From NCBI GenBank assembly GCA_040235415.1, contig JBECKR010000156.1:1-24575 (forward strand): a stretch of 24,575 nucleotides of DNA, written 5' to 3'. The first letter of the stretch is position 1, and each line of letters begins with the position of its first letter. Below, piece by piece: positions 1 through 6,137 of this stretch. The notes beneath the pieces are model-generated. The model was not told the DNA's origin and did not search any database. It saw nothing but the letters and a program-made list of their open reading frames with translations. Source of the stretch: JBECKR01 sp040235415 (GTDB lineage Bacteria > Acidobacteriota > Polarisedimenticolia > Polarisedimenticolales > Polarisedimenticolaceae). The position numbers and the translations under genes were made by a program.

Positions 1-352
1 GCCCACCCCCGCGCCGGGCCTCGACCTCGACGCCGCCCGCACCCTCCTCGCCGCGTGCCTCGACCTGGCCGCGCGCGGCGGATACGTCGAGGCGGCGGAC
101 CGTCTCGCCGCGTTCTCCGGCGCGGACCCGAGCGGCGGCCGCCCGGGCGCGCTGCTGCACGCTTTCGCGGGGAGCCTGTACGTCGACGCGTTCGTGCTGG
201 GCGGGAGCGACGACGAGGCGCTCGAGCGTCGCGCGAGAGATCAGCTCGGCCTCGCGGCCTCGGCCGACCCGACGTTCGACCTTCCCGCCGCGCTGTTCGC
301 CCCGCGGGTGCGCGCGCTCTACGACGAAGCGCGGCGCGTGGCCGCGCGCTGA
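1..352 (+). CDS. 3' end of an unknown protein (partial)
   Basis: An open frame enters from the left edge (codons in phase with position 2) and stops with TGA at 350-352, giving about 116 C-terminal residues. The visible part is alanine- and leucine-rich and looks helical, with no membrane segment. Near the end is a segment reading DPTFDLPAALFAPRVRALYD, which resembles the tail of TPR-like or kinase-associated helical proteins where a 'P..fsP.vr.l...ar' pattern is common; that resemblance is impressionistic. The gene is convergent with the fumarase gene, whose stop codon begins at the very next base. The N-terminus is outside the window, so no function is assigned. The plus-strand frame at 55-597 is judged a shadow because it crosses the fumarase 3' end. 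Confidence 0.6.
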   Translation, partial: PTPAPGLDLDAARTLLAACLDLAARGGYVEAADRLAAFSGADPSGGRPGALLHAFAGSLYVDAFVLGGSDDEALERRARDQLGLAASADPTFDLPAALFAPRVRALYDEARRVAAR

Positions 353-1966
353 TCAGACGAGCTGCGCGAAGAAGTCGTTCCCCTTGTCGTCCACCAGCAC
401 GAACGCGGGGAAGTCCTCGACCTCGATGCGGTAGATCGCCTCCATGCCGAGCTCGGGATACTCCAGGACCTCCATCTTGCGGATGTGGTCCTTCGCGAGG
501 ATCGCAGCCGGGCCCCCGATGGAGCCGAGGTAGAACCCGCCGTGGCGCTTGCACGCCTCGGTCACCTGCCGGCTGCGGTTCCCCTTCGCGATCATGACCA
601 TCGACCCGCCGTGCGACTGGAACAGGTCGACGTAGGAGTCCATGCGGCCGGCGGTCGTCGGTCCGAACGAGCCGGCCGGCATCCCCTCCGGGGTTTTCGC
701 CGGACCGGCGTAGTACACCGGATGGTCCTTGAAGTACCCGGGTAGCCCCTCGCCGCGGTCGATCCGCTCCTTGAGCTTCGCGTGCGCGATGTCGCGGGCG
801 ACGACGATCGGACCCGTGAGCGACAGCCGCGTCGTCACGGGATGGCGGCGGAGCTCGTTCAGGATCTCTGGCATCGGACGGTTCAAATCGATCCGGACCG
901 CGCCCGGATCGTGGGCGGCACGGTACTTCTCGGGAATGAACCGCGCCGGCTCGCGCTCGAGCTCCTCGAGCCAGACGCCGTCGCGATCGATTCGCGCCTT
1001 GACGTTGCGGTGCGCCGAGCACGACACGCCGAGCCCGACCGGACACGACGCGCCGTGGCGGGGCAGCCTCACGACGCGGACGTCGAGCGCGAAGTACTTC
1101 CCCCCGAACTGGGCCCCGATGCCGGTCCCCCAGGCGGCCTCGAGCAGCCTGCGCTCGAGCTCGCGGTCGCGGAACGCGCGGCCGTGGGTGTTGCCCTCGG
1201 CCGGGAGGGCGTCGAGATAGCCGGTCGTCGCGAGCTTCACGGTCTTCAGAGTCGCCTCGGCCGACGTCCCGCCGACGACGATCCCGACGTGGTACGGCGG
1301 GCAGGCGGCCGTACCGAGGGTCTTCATCTTCTCGACCAGGAAGCGCTCCAGGCTCTCGGGGTTCAGCAGCGCCTTGGTCTCCTGGTACAGGTAGGTCTTG
1401 TTGGCCGAGCCGCCGCCCTTCGCGACGAACAGGAAGTCGTAGTGATCGCCGGCGGCGGCGTAGATGTCGATCTGCGCCGGAAGGTTGGTTCCCGAGTTCT
1501 TCTCCTCGTACATCGCGAGCGGCACGGTTTGCGAGTACCGCAGGTTCTCGCGCGCGTAGGTCTCGTAGATGCCGCGGGCGAGGTACTCCTCGTCCCGGAC
1601 TCCGGTCCAGACCCGCTGGCCCTTCTTGGCGACGACGGTCGCGGTACCGGTGTCCTGGCAGAACGGCAGCACGAAGTGCGAGGCGACCTCGGCGTTCCGC
1701 AGCATCGCGAGCGCGACGCCGCGATCGTTGTCCGAGGCCTCCGGATCCCCGAGGATCGCCGCGACCTGCGCGAGGTGCGCCGGTCGCAGCAGGAACGAGG
1801 CGTCACGCATCGCCTCGCGCGCCAGGGCGGTCAGGGCCGCGGGGTCGATCTTCACGACGTCGCGGCCGTCGAAGCTCGCGAGCGACACGGCGTCGCGACC
1901 GAGGGCGCGGAAGCGGGTGTCGTCGGGACCGAGCGGGAACGGATCCTGGTAGACGAACTCGGGCAT
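353..1966 (-). CDS. fumA: Class I (4Fe-4S) fumarate hydratase
   Basis: Reversible hydration of fumarate to L-malate in the TCA cycle, cytoplasmic. The 537-residue product has the length of the single-chain FumA/FumB family. Cysteines for the oxygen-sensitive 4Fe-4S cluster are visible at C103 (FCQDTGTATV), C222 (TAACPPYH) and C316 (GVSCSAHRN). Their spacing matches E. coli FumA C105/C224/C318 with a constant offset of two. The N-terminal catalytic half includes EEKNSGTNLPAQI and AKGGGSANK. The C-terminal beta domain has the GPTTAGRMDSYVDL segment and MIAKGNRS. ATG at 1966 is preceded on the minus strand by a GAGGAG Shine-Dalgarno about 7 nt upstream. It lies 113 nt downstream of the hybrid kinase gene on the same strand; a separate promoter is possible in that gap. 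The enzyme family is certain; the A/B paralogue label is nominal. Confidence 0.97.
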   Translation of the reverse strand: MPEFVYQDPFPLGPDDTRFRALGRDAVSLASFDGRDVVKIDPAALTALAREAMRDASFLLRPAHLAQVAAILGDPEASDNDRGVALAMLRNAEVASHFVLPFCQDTGTATVVAKKGQRVWTGVRDEEYLARGIYETYARENLRYSQTVPLAMYEEKNSGTNLPAQIDIYAAAGDHYDFLFVAKGGGSANKTYLYQETKALLNPESLERFLVEKMKTLGTAACPPYHVGIVVGGTSAEATLKTVKLATTGYLDALPAEGNTHGRAFRDRELERRLLEAAWGTGIGAQFGGKYFALDVRVVRLPRHGASCPVGLGVSCSAHRNVKARIDRDGVWLEELEREPARFIPEKYRAAHDPGAVRIDLNRPMPEILNELRRHPVTTRLSLTGPIVVARDIAHAKLKERIDRGEGLPGYFKDHPVYYAGPAKTPEGMPAGSFGPTTAGRMDSYVDLFQSHGGSMVMIAKGNRSRQVTEACKRHGGFYLGSIGGPAAILAKDHIRKMEVLEYPELGMEAIYRIEVEDFPAFVLVDDKGNDFFAQLV

Positions 1967-2008
1967 GGCGGCGCTCCTCGAGGCCCGGAGCGGCGGGCCT
2001 CCCGACGG

Positions 2009-2038
2009 ATGCTAGTCAAGCCCGGGCGGTGTTGTCGA
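2009..2038 (-). promoter_or_regulatory. Possible sigma-70-type promoter for the fumarase gene
   Basis: On the minus strand a TCGACA hexamer (2033-2038) and a TAGCAT hexamer (2009-2014) are separated by 18 nt. They match TTGACA and TATAAT at five and four of six positions. The predicted start would leave a leader of about 35 nt before the fumarase ATG. An overlapping TTGACT sits just upstream of the -10 box, so the exact -35 is ambiguous. Confidence 0.3.
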
Positions 2039-2051
2039 GACGCCGTGGCGA

Positions 2052-2074
2052 CCGCGGAGGTCGGTGTTCCGCGG
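2052..2074 (-). terminator. Weak hairpin after the hybrid kinase gene
   Basis: CCGCGGA at 2052-2058 pairs with TCCGCGG at 2068-2074 (7 bp, 9-nt loop), just beyond the kinase stop codon on the minus strand. No T-tract follows, so it is at best a partial or Rho-assisted terminator between the kinase and fumarase genes. Confidence 0.25.
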
Positions 2075-2079
2075 CGGGC

Positions 2080-3609
2080 TCAGCGATCGTCCAGGATCTC
2101 GCGAATCCGGCGCCTCAGCTCCGTCATCCCGTACGGCTTCTGCAGGAACTCGACGCCGGGATCGAGGACGCCGTGGTGCGCCACGGCGTTCTCGGTGTAG
2201 CCGGACATGAACAGGACCCTGAGCTCCGGCCAGGACGAGCGCAGCTCTCGCACGAAATCGTCGCCGTGGCCGTCGGGAAGCACGACGTCGGAGACGACCG
2301 CGTCGATCCGTCCGGCGTGCCGCGCAACGGTCTCCCGCGCCTCCGCGACGGTGCCGGCGGCCAGCACGCGGTATCCGTGGCGGCACAGCTGGTCCCGCAG
2401 CAGCGTCCGGACCGCGTCCTCGTCCTCGAGGACCAGCAGCGTCTCGTCGCCGTCCTCCGCGCCCGCCGCCGGTCGCGGACGCGAGACCGCGAGTCCCTCG
2501 CGGTCGGTTCGCGGAAGGTAGATCTTGAACGTCGTGCCGCGCCCCGGCTCGCTGTAGCACCAGACGTGGCCCCGGCTCTGGTGCACGATGCCGTGGACCG
2601 TCGCGAGGCCGAGCCCGCTTCCCTCGCCGGGAGACTTCGTCGAGAAGAACGGCTCGAACACATGAGCGCGGACCTCGTCGGTCATCCCGACGCCGTTGTC
2701 GCTGACCGCGAGCAGGACGTACGGCCCGGGCCTGACACCGGGGTGCTGCCGCGCGTAGGCGTCGTCGAGCTCGACGTTCGACGTCTCGAGCGTCAGAACG
2801 CCGCCGCGGGCCATGGCGTCCCGGGCGTTCACCGCGAGGTTCACGACGACCTGCTCGATCTGGCTGCGATCGGCGAGGACGCGCCACAGTCGCGGTTCGG
2901 CGTGCACGTCGAGCTGCACGCGCTCGCCCAGGAGCCGCGCCAGCATGTCGCTCAGGTCGAGGACGACGGCGTCGAGCCTCAGGACCTCGGGCGCGAGGAC
3001 CTGGCGCCGGCTGAAGGCGAGGAGCTGGCGCGTCAGCGCCGCGGCCCGGTCGGCCGCCCGGAGGATCTCGTCGAGGTCGTGGGCCGCGGGGTGGCGGCGC
3101 CCGAGCGTCTCGAGGGCGGACTCGGCGTAGCCGGCCACGGCCTGCAGCAAGTTGTTGAAGTCGTGGGCGACGCCCCCGGCGAGCCGCCCGACGGTCTCGA
3201 GCTTCTGGACCTGGACCAGCCGCTCGCGCATCGCCCGCACCTCGGTGACGTCCTCGATCAGGCGGACCGCGAACGCAGGCTCGCCGGCCTCGTCGAGGAT
3301 CGCCGAGACGCTGACGTGCCCCCATGCGACGCCGCCGCCGTTGCGGAGGTAGCGCTTCTCGATGCGGTACTGCCGGATCTCGCCGGCCATGAGCGAGCGG
3401 TACCGCGCGTCGTCCGCCGCGCGGTCGTCCGGGTGCGTGAGGTCGGAGAAGCTCCGGTCGAGGAGCTCCTTCGGAGCGCGCCCGAGCATCGCGGCGACCG
3501 CCGGGTTCGCCTCGACGCACCGTCCCTCCCGATCCGTGACGAGGATCCCGATCGCGCTCGATTCGAAGATCGCGCGGAACCGGGCCTTCCAGTGCGTCTC
3601 GCCGCTCAC
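2080..3609 (-). CDS. Hybrid histidine kinase: PAS, HisKA, HATPase, receiver
   Basis: Sensor kinase of 509 residues with no membrane segment, so probably cytoplasmic. PAS fold at about 8-125 (ESSAIGILVTDREGR onward, PAC-like end at DVTEV). Dimerisation/phosphoacceptor helix with H149 in GGVAHDFNNLL. N-box NLAVNARDAM (257-266), G1 box DNGVGM (304-309), G2 GSGLGLATVHG (330-340). The C-terminal receiver (about 390-509) has acidic DED at 396-398, phosphoacceptor D441 (VVSDVVLPDGHG) and K491 in KPY. The receiver carries no output domain, so D441 may pass phosphate on or serve as a phosphate sink. The start is GTG at 3609, chosen because GGAGGGAAGGG lies directly upstream. No cognate DNA-binding regulator is adjacent; the sigma-54 regulator at 20095 is far away and need not be its partner. 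The signal sensed by the PAS domain is unknown. Confidence 0.93.
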   Translation of the reverse strand: MSGETHWKARFRAIFESSAIGILVTDREGRCVEANPAVAAMLGRAPKELLDRSFSDLTHPDDRAADDARYRSLMAGEIRQYRIEKRYLRNGGGVAWGHVSVSAILDEAGEPAFAVRLIEDVTEVRAMRERLVQVQKLETVGRLAGGVAHDFNNLLQAVAGYAESALETLGRRHPAAHDLDEILRAADRAAALTRQLLAFSRRQVLAPEVLRLDAVVLDLSDMLARLLGERVQLDVHAEPRLWRVLADRSQIEQVVVNLAVNARDAMARGGVLTLETSNVELDDAYARQHPGVRPGPYVLLAVSDNGVGMTDEVRAHVFEPFFSTKSPGEGSGLGLATVHGIVHQSRGHVWCYSEPGRGTTFKIYLPRTDREGLAVSRPRPAAGAEDGDETLLVLEDEDAVRTLLRDQLCRHGYRVLAAGTVAEARETVARHAGRIDAVVSDVVLPDGHGDDFVRELRSSWPELRVLFMSGYTENAVAHHGVLDPGVEFLQKPYGMTELRRRIREILDDR

Positions 3610-3747
3610 GTCCCTTCCCTCCGACCGACCGCGCGGCCGCCGGAGGCCGGCCGGCCGCGGACTACGGCCCGGACGAGCGTCGAGGGGGTGGGTGCTCGAG
3701 GTGAGGACGCAGGGATCGGGAGCGCCGGGGAGGGTTCACGGAGCGAG

Positions 3748-3777
3748 AGTATCGGGTCGATCGGCTCGGGAAGTCAA
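3748..3777 (-). promoter_or_regulatory. Predicted sigma-70-type promoter of the hybrid kinase gene
   Basis: On the minus strand TTGACT (3772-3777) and GATACT (3748-3753) are 18 nt apart, matching the -35 and -10 consensus at five and four of six positions. The predicted start near 3741 gives a leader of about 130 nt before the kinase GTG. The site sits just beyond the htrA terminator, a sensible position for a new transcription unit. Confidence 0.45.
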
Positions 3778-3803
3778 CGTCGCGCGCGGGGGGCGGGGGG
3801 TGG

Positions 3804-3862
3804 AAAAAGTGCGGAGGGCGCCCGGTCGGCCGGGGGGGGTTCGCCGATCCGGCGCCCTCCGC
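3804..3862 (-). terminator. Intrinsic terminator of htrA
   Basis: A perfect 12-bp inverted repeat, GCGGAGGGCGCC at 3811-3822 and GGCGCCCTCCGC at 3851-3862, has a further TCGGC/GCCGA pairing inside the loop. On the minus strand the stem is followed by AC and then TTTTT (3808-3804). It begins 89 nt past the htrA stop codon. Confidence 0.75.
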
Positions 3863-3880
3863 ATCGCACCGCATCGCCCG

Positions 3881-3920
3881 CCGGCGGCCTTTCGGGGGGT
3901 AAGGGGGAGGCGGCCGCCGG
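3881..3920. repeat. GC-rich inverted repeat in the 342-nt noncoding region 3610-3951
   Basis: CCGGCGGCC at 3881-3889 pairs with GGCCGCCGG at 3912-3920, enclosing runs of six and five G on the plus strand. With the runs at 3788-3800 and 3832-3839, most of 3788-3925 is G-tract-rich. The gap 3610-3951 otherwise holds the kinase promoter and the htrA terminator. The frames open there lack family resemblance and ribosome binding sites, so no gene is called. Confidence 0.5.
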
Positions 3921-3951
3921 GGGCGATACGGTCGATCGTCAAGGAACGCGG

Positions 3952-5499
3952 TCAGGCGGCCGGAACCGCCGCGTAAAACGTCAGGTCGCCGCGCTGAACG
4001 ACCAGCGCGACCGGCCCGTCGAGGTTCAGCTTGCCGAGCGCGGCGCGGAGATCGTCGACCGAGGCGACGTCCTTGTGCCCGACTCCGATGATGACGTCGC
4101 CGGGCCGCAGGCCGGCCTCCGCCGCGCGGCTGCCCTGCTCGACGCCCTCGACGACGACGCCGTTCTTGCGGTCGACGCCGAGCCGGCTCGCGAGCTCGGG
4201 CGTCATCGGCGCGACGCTCAGGCCGAGGCGCTGGTCGCTCTGCTGACCGCCCTGCTCGCCGCCGGAGTTCTTGGCGATCTGCTCGGGCCGTTGCTTCAGC
4301 GTGGTCGCGAGATCGAGCGACTTGCCGTCGCGGATCACCCCGATCTCGGCTTTCGAGCCGGGGCTCGCGGCGGCGACGAGGTTGCGGAGATCGTTCGCGT
4401 CCTCGACCTTCTTGCCGTCGAACGACACGATGACGTCGCCGCGCTTCAGGCCGGCCTGGTCCGCCGGTCCGCCGGGCGTGACGTCACCGACCAGCGCGCC
4501 CTTCTGACCCTGGAGGCCGAGCGCCTTGGCGAGGTCGGGGTCGAGGTCCTGCGGCAGCATCGCGAGGTAGCCGCGGCTCACCGAGCCGTGCGTCATCAGC
4601 GCCTGCATCACGTGCTTCGCCATGTCGATCGGGATCGCGAACCCGATGCCGATGTTCCCCCCGCTGGGGCTCGCGATCGCGGTGTTGATCCCGACGACGT
4701 TGCCGTCGAGGTCCGCGAGCGCTCCGCCGCTGTTGCCGGGGTTGATCGAGGCATCGGTCTGGATGAAGTCCTCGTAGTCCGTGATGCCGATGTCCGAGCG
4801 TCCGGTGGCGCTCACGATGCCGGCCGTCACGGTGTGCTTGAGATCGAGCGGGTTACCGACCGCGATGACCCACTCGCCGACCTGCAGGTCCTTGGAATCC
4901 CCGAGCGTCGCCGCCGGCAGGTCCTTGGCGTCGATCTTGACGACCGCGAGGTCGGTGTCCGGGTCGGTGCCGATGACCTTGGCGGGGTAGCGGTCGCCGT
5001 TGTACTCGACCGTGAGCTTGTCGGCGTCCTTCACGACGTGGTTGTTGGTCAGGATGTAGCCGTCGCGGCTCACGATGACGCCGGACCCGAGGCTCTTGGA
5101 CCGCATGTGGCCCTGCGGGCCGCCCGGCATCTCGAAGAAGCGCCGCAGGAAGTCGCCGAACGGTCCCTGCTGCTCGCCGGGACCGAATTGATACGAAGCG
5201 CCTTGGACCTCGTGCTCGTTCACGATCGCGACCACCGAGGGGTCGACCTTGTGCGCGGCGTCGCGGAACGCCTCGCTGAAGCTCTCGAGGAGCGCGCGGC
5301 TCTGGAACGGCGTCGCGTTGGAATTGGAATCGGAAACGGAATTCGTGCTCGTGGCGGAGGAGCTCGTCGCGGGCGCGACGCTCGCGGCGGGAGCCGTAGC
5401 GGTCGCGTCGTGGCCCTGGATCGTGGCGGCGGCAGCGCCGGCGCCGACGACGATCAGGAACCCGGCGAGGTATCCTTGCCATCCCAACTTGCGGTGCAT
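3952..5499 (-). CDS. htrA: HtrA/DegP-family periplasmic serine protease
   Basis: Envelope quality-control protease of 515 residues. The N-terminal helix at about 7-27 (GYLAGFLIVVGAG) is an uncleaved anchor or signal peptide. A Ser/Thr/Ala/Asn-rich linker follows at 30-65. Trypsin-like domain at about 75-300 with the triad H154 (TNNHVV), D183 (DTDLAVVK) and S257 (GNSGG). PDZ1 at about 310-400, whose carboxylate-binding loop appears as GYLAMLPQDL, and PDZ2 at about 420-510. The open frame reaches up to 5640, but ATG 5499 is preferred. It is preceded by GGGAGG, and the signal segment starts immediately, whereas the extra 47 residues are unlike a signal peptide. An intrinsic terminator follows at 3804-3862. 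The DUF1820 gene lies 163 nt upstream on the same strand. No SigmaE-type promoter was recognised in that gap. Confidence 0.95.
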   Translation of the reverse strand: MHRKLGWQGYLAGFLIVVGAGAAAATIQGHDATATAPAASVAPATSSSATSTNSVSDSNSNATPFQSRALLESFSEAFRDAAHKVDPSVVAIVNEHEVQGASYQFGPGEQQGPFGDFLRRFFEMPGGPQGHMRSKSLGSGVIVSRDGYILTNNHVVKDADKLTVEYNGDRYPAKVIGTDPDTDLAVVKIDAKDLPAATLGDSKDLQVGEWVIAVGNPLDLKHTVTAGIVSATGRSDIGITDYEDFIQTDASINPGNSGGALADLDGNVVGINTAIASPSGGNIGIGFAIPIDMAKHVMQALMTHGSVSRGYLAMLPQDLDPDLAKALGLQGQKGALVGDVTPGGPADQAGLKRGDVIVSFDGKKVEDANDLRNLVAAASPGSKAEIGVIRDGKSLDLATTLKQRPEQIAKNSGGEQGGQQSDQRLGLSVAPMTPELASRLGVDRKNGVVVEGVEQGSRAAEAGLRPGDVIIGVGHKDVASVDDLRAALGKLNLDGPVALVVQRGDLTFYAAVPAA

Positions 5500-5613
5500 G
5501 TCTTGGAACCTCCCGTTCTTTTTCTCGTTCGTTGAGTCGCCCGTAGCGCAGTGCATACGGCATACCAGGGAGGAAAACGCCGGTATGGCGCGGTCGACAT
5601 TGGAAATCGGGAG

Positions 5614-5635
5614 GGCGTGTTGTCGGTGACACGCC
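5614..5635 (-). terminator. Possible hairpin after the DUF1820 gene
   Basis: GGCGTGT (5614-5620) pairs with ACACGCC (5629-5635) around an 8-nt loop, 28 nt past the DUF1820 stop on the minus strand. It is followed by CCTCCCGATTTCC, which has only a short T run. It could be a weak terminator or an htrA leader element. Confidence 0.3.
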
Positions 5636-5662
5636 TGCACCGTGCCGGATCGGCGCGGTCGG

Positions 5663-6001
5663 TCAGTCGCGCGAGGGGCCTTTGCCGGAGCCGAACACCG
5701 GGAACGGCGTGAGCACGCCGCCCTCTTTCGGCCCCTCGGTGATGCGGCCGACCCCTTCCTTCTCGACCTCGTCGATCCGGACGACGGCGTGGACCGGAAT
5801 GAACGTCCGGCACACGCCGCCGAACTCGTTCTTGAGCCGCTCCTCGGACGGGTCGACGACGACCTGCGTGCGCTCCCCGAACACGAGGCTCTCGACCTCG
5901 AGGAAGCCCAGCAGCGTCCCGTGCGACACCCCGCGGGCGTAGATCTCGTAGATCTGGCCCTGGTTCACGAACCGGATGCGGTACAGCTTGCGCGCCGCCA
6001 T
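5663..6001 (-). CDS. DUF1820 family protein
   Basis: A 112-residue soluble protein. Its core, from KLYRIRFVNQGQIYEIYARG through GFLEVESLVFGE, VVVDPSEERLKNEF and IPVHAVVRIDEVEKEG, matches the conserved pattern of DUF1820, a family common in gammaproteobacteria and of unknown function. The frame extends to 6139, but the conserved domain begins right after ATG 6001. That codon has an AGGGAG ribosome binding site about 7 nt upstream, and the longer form would overlap the start of the divergent phosphoketolase gene. The C-terminal 20 residues after GRITEGPK are variable. On the minus strand TAGAGT (6027-6032) may be its -10 box, without a convincing -35. It precedes htrA in the same direction; co-transcription is possible but unproven. 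Confidence 0.85.
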   Translation of the reverse strand: MAARKLYRIRFVNQGQIYEIYARGVSHGTLLGFLEVESLVFGERTQVVVDPSEERLKNEFGGVCRTFIPVHAVVRIDEVEKEGVGRITEGPKEGGVLTPFPVFGSGKGPSRD

Positions 6002-6137
6002 GCGGGGCTCTCCCTGGATCGGGGAGACTCTACACCACGCTCCGCCGCCCGTTGACGGCGACTCGCTAACATTGGAGGCGATGCGCGCGAGGCCCTCCTC
6101 GGCTCCGGGGGGGGTGTACGCGCCGCCGGAGGACGTC

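Noticed and set aside
2029..5535. A 1168-codon plus-strand open frame
   Set aside because: It is antisense to the well-supported kinase and htrA genes and crosses the terminator and promoter region. Long spurious frames are expected at this GC content, and the product shows no domain.
5500..5662. Sigma-54-like element (GGCACG-N4-AGGC, minus strand) upstream of htrA
   Set aside because: The -12 part is AGGC rather than TTGC, and no activator-type palindromes are nearby.
6052..6072. TTGACG and TAACAT as a promoter for the phosphoketolase gene
   Set aside because: The two hexamers are only 9 nt apart, far too close for a sigma-70 promoter.
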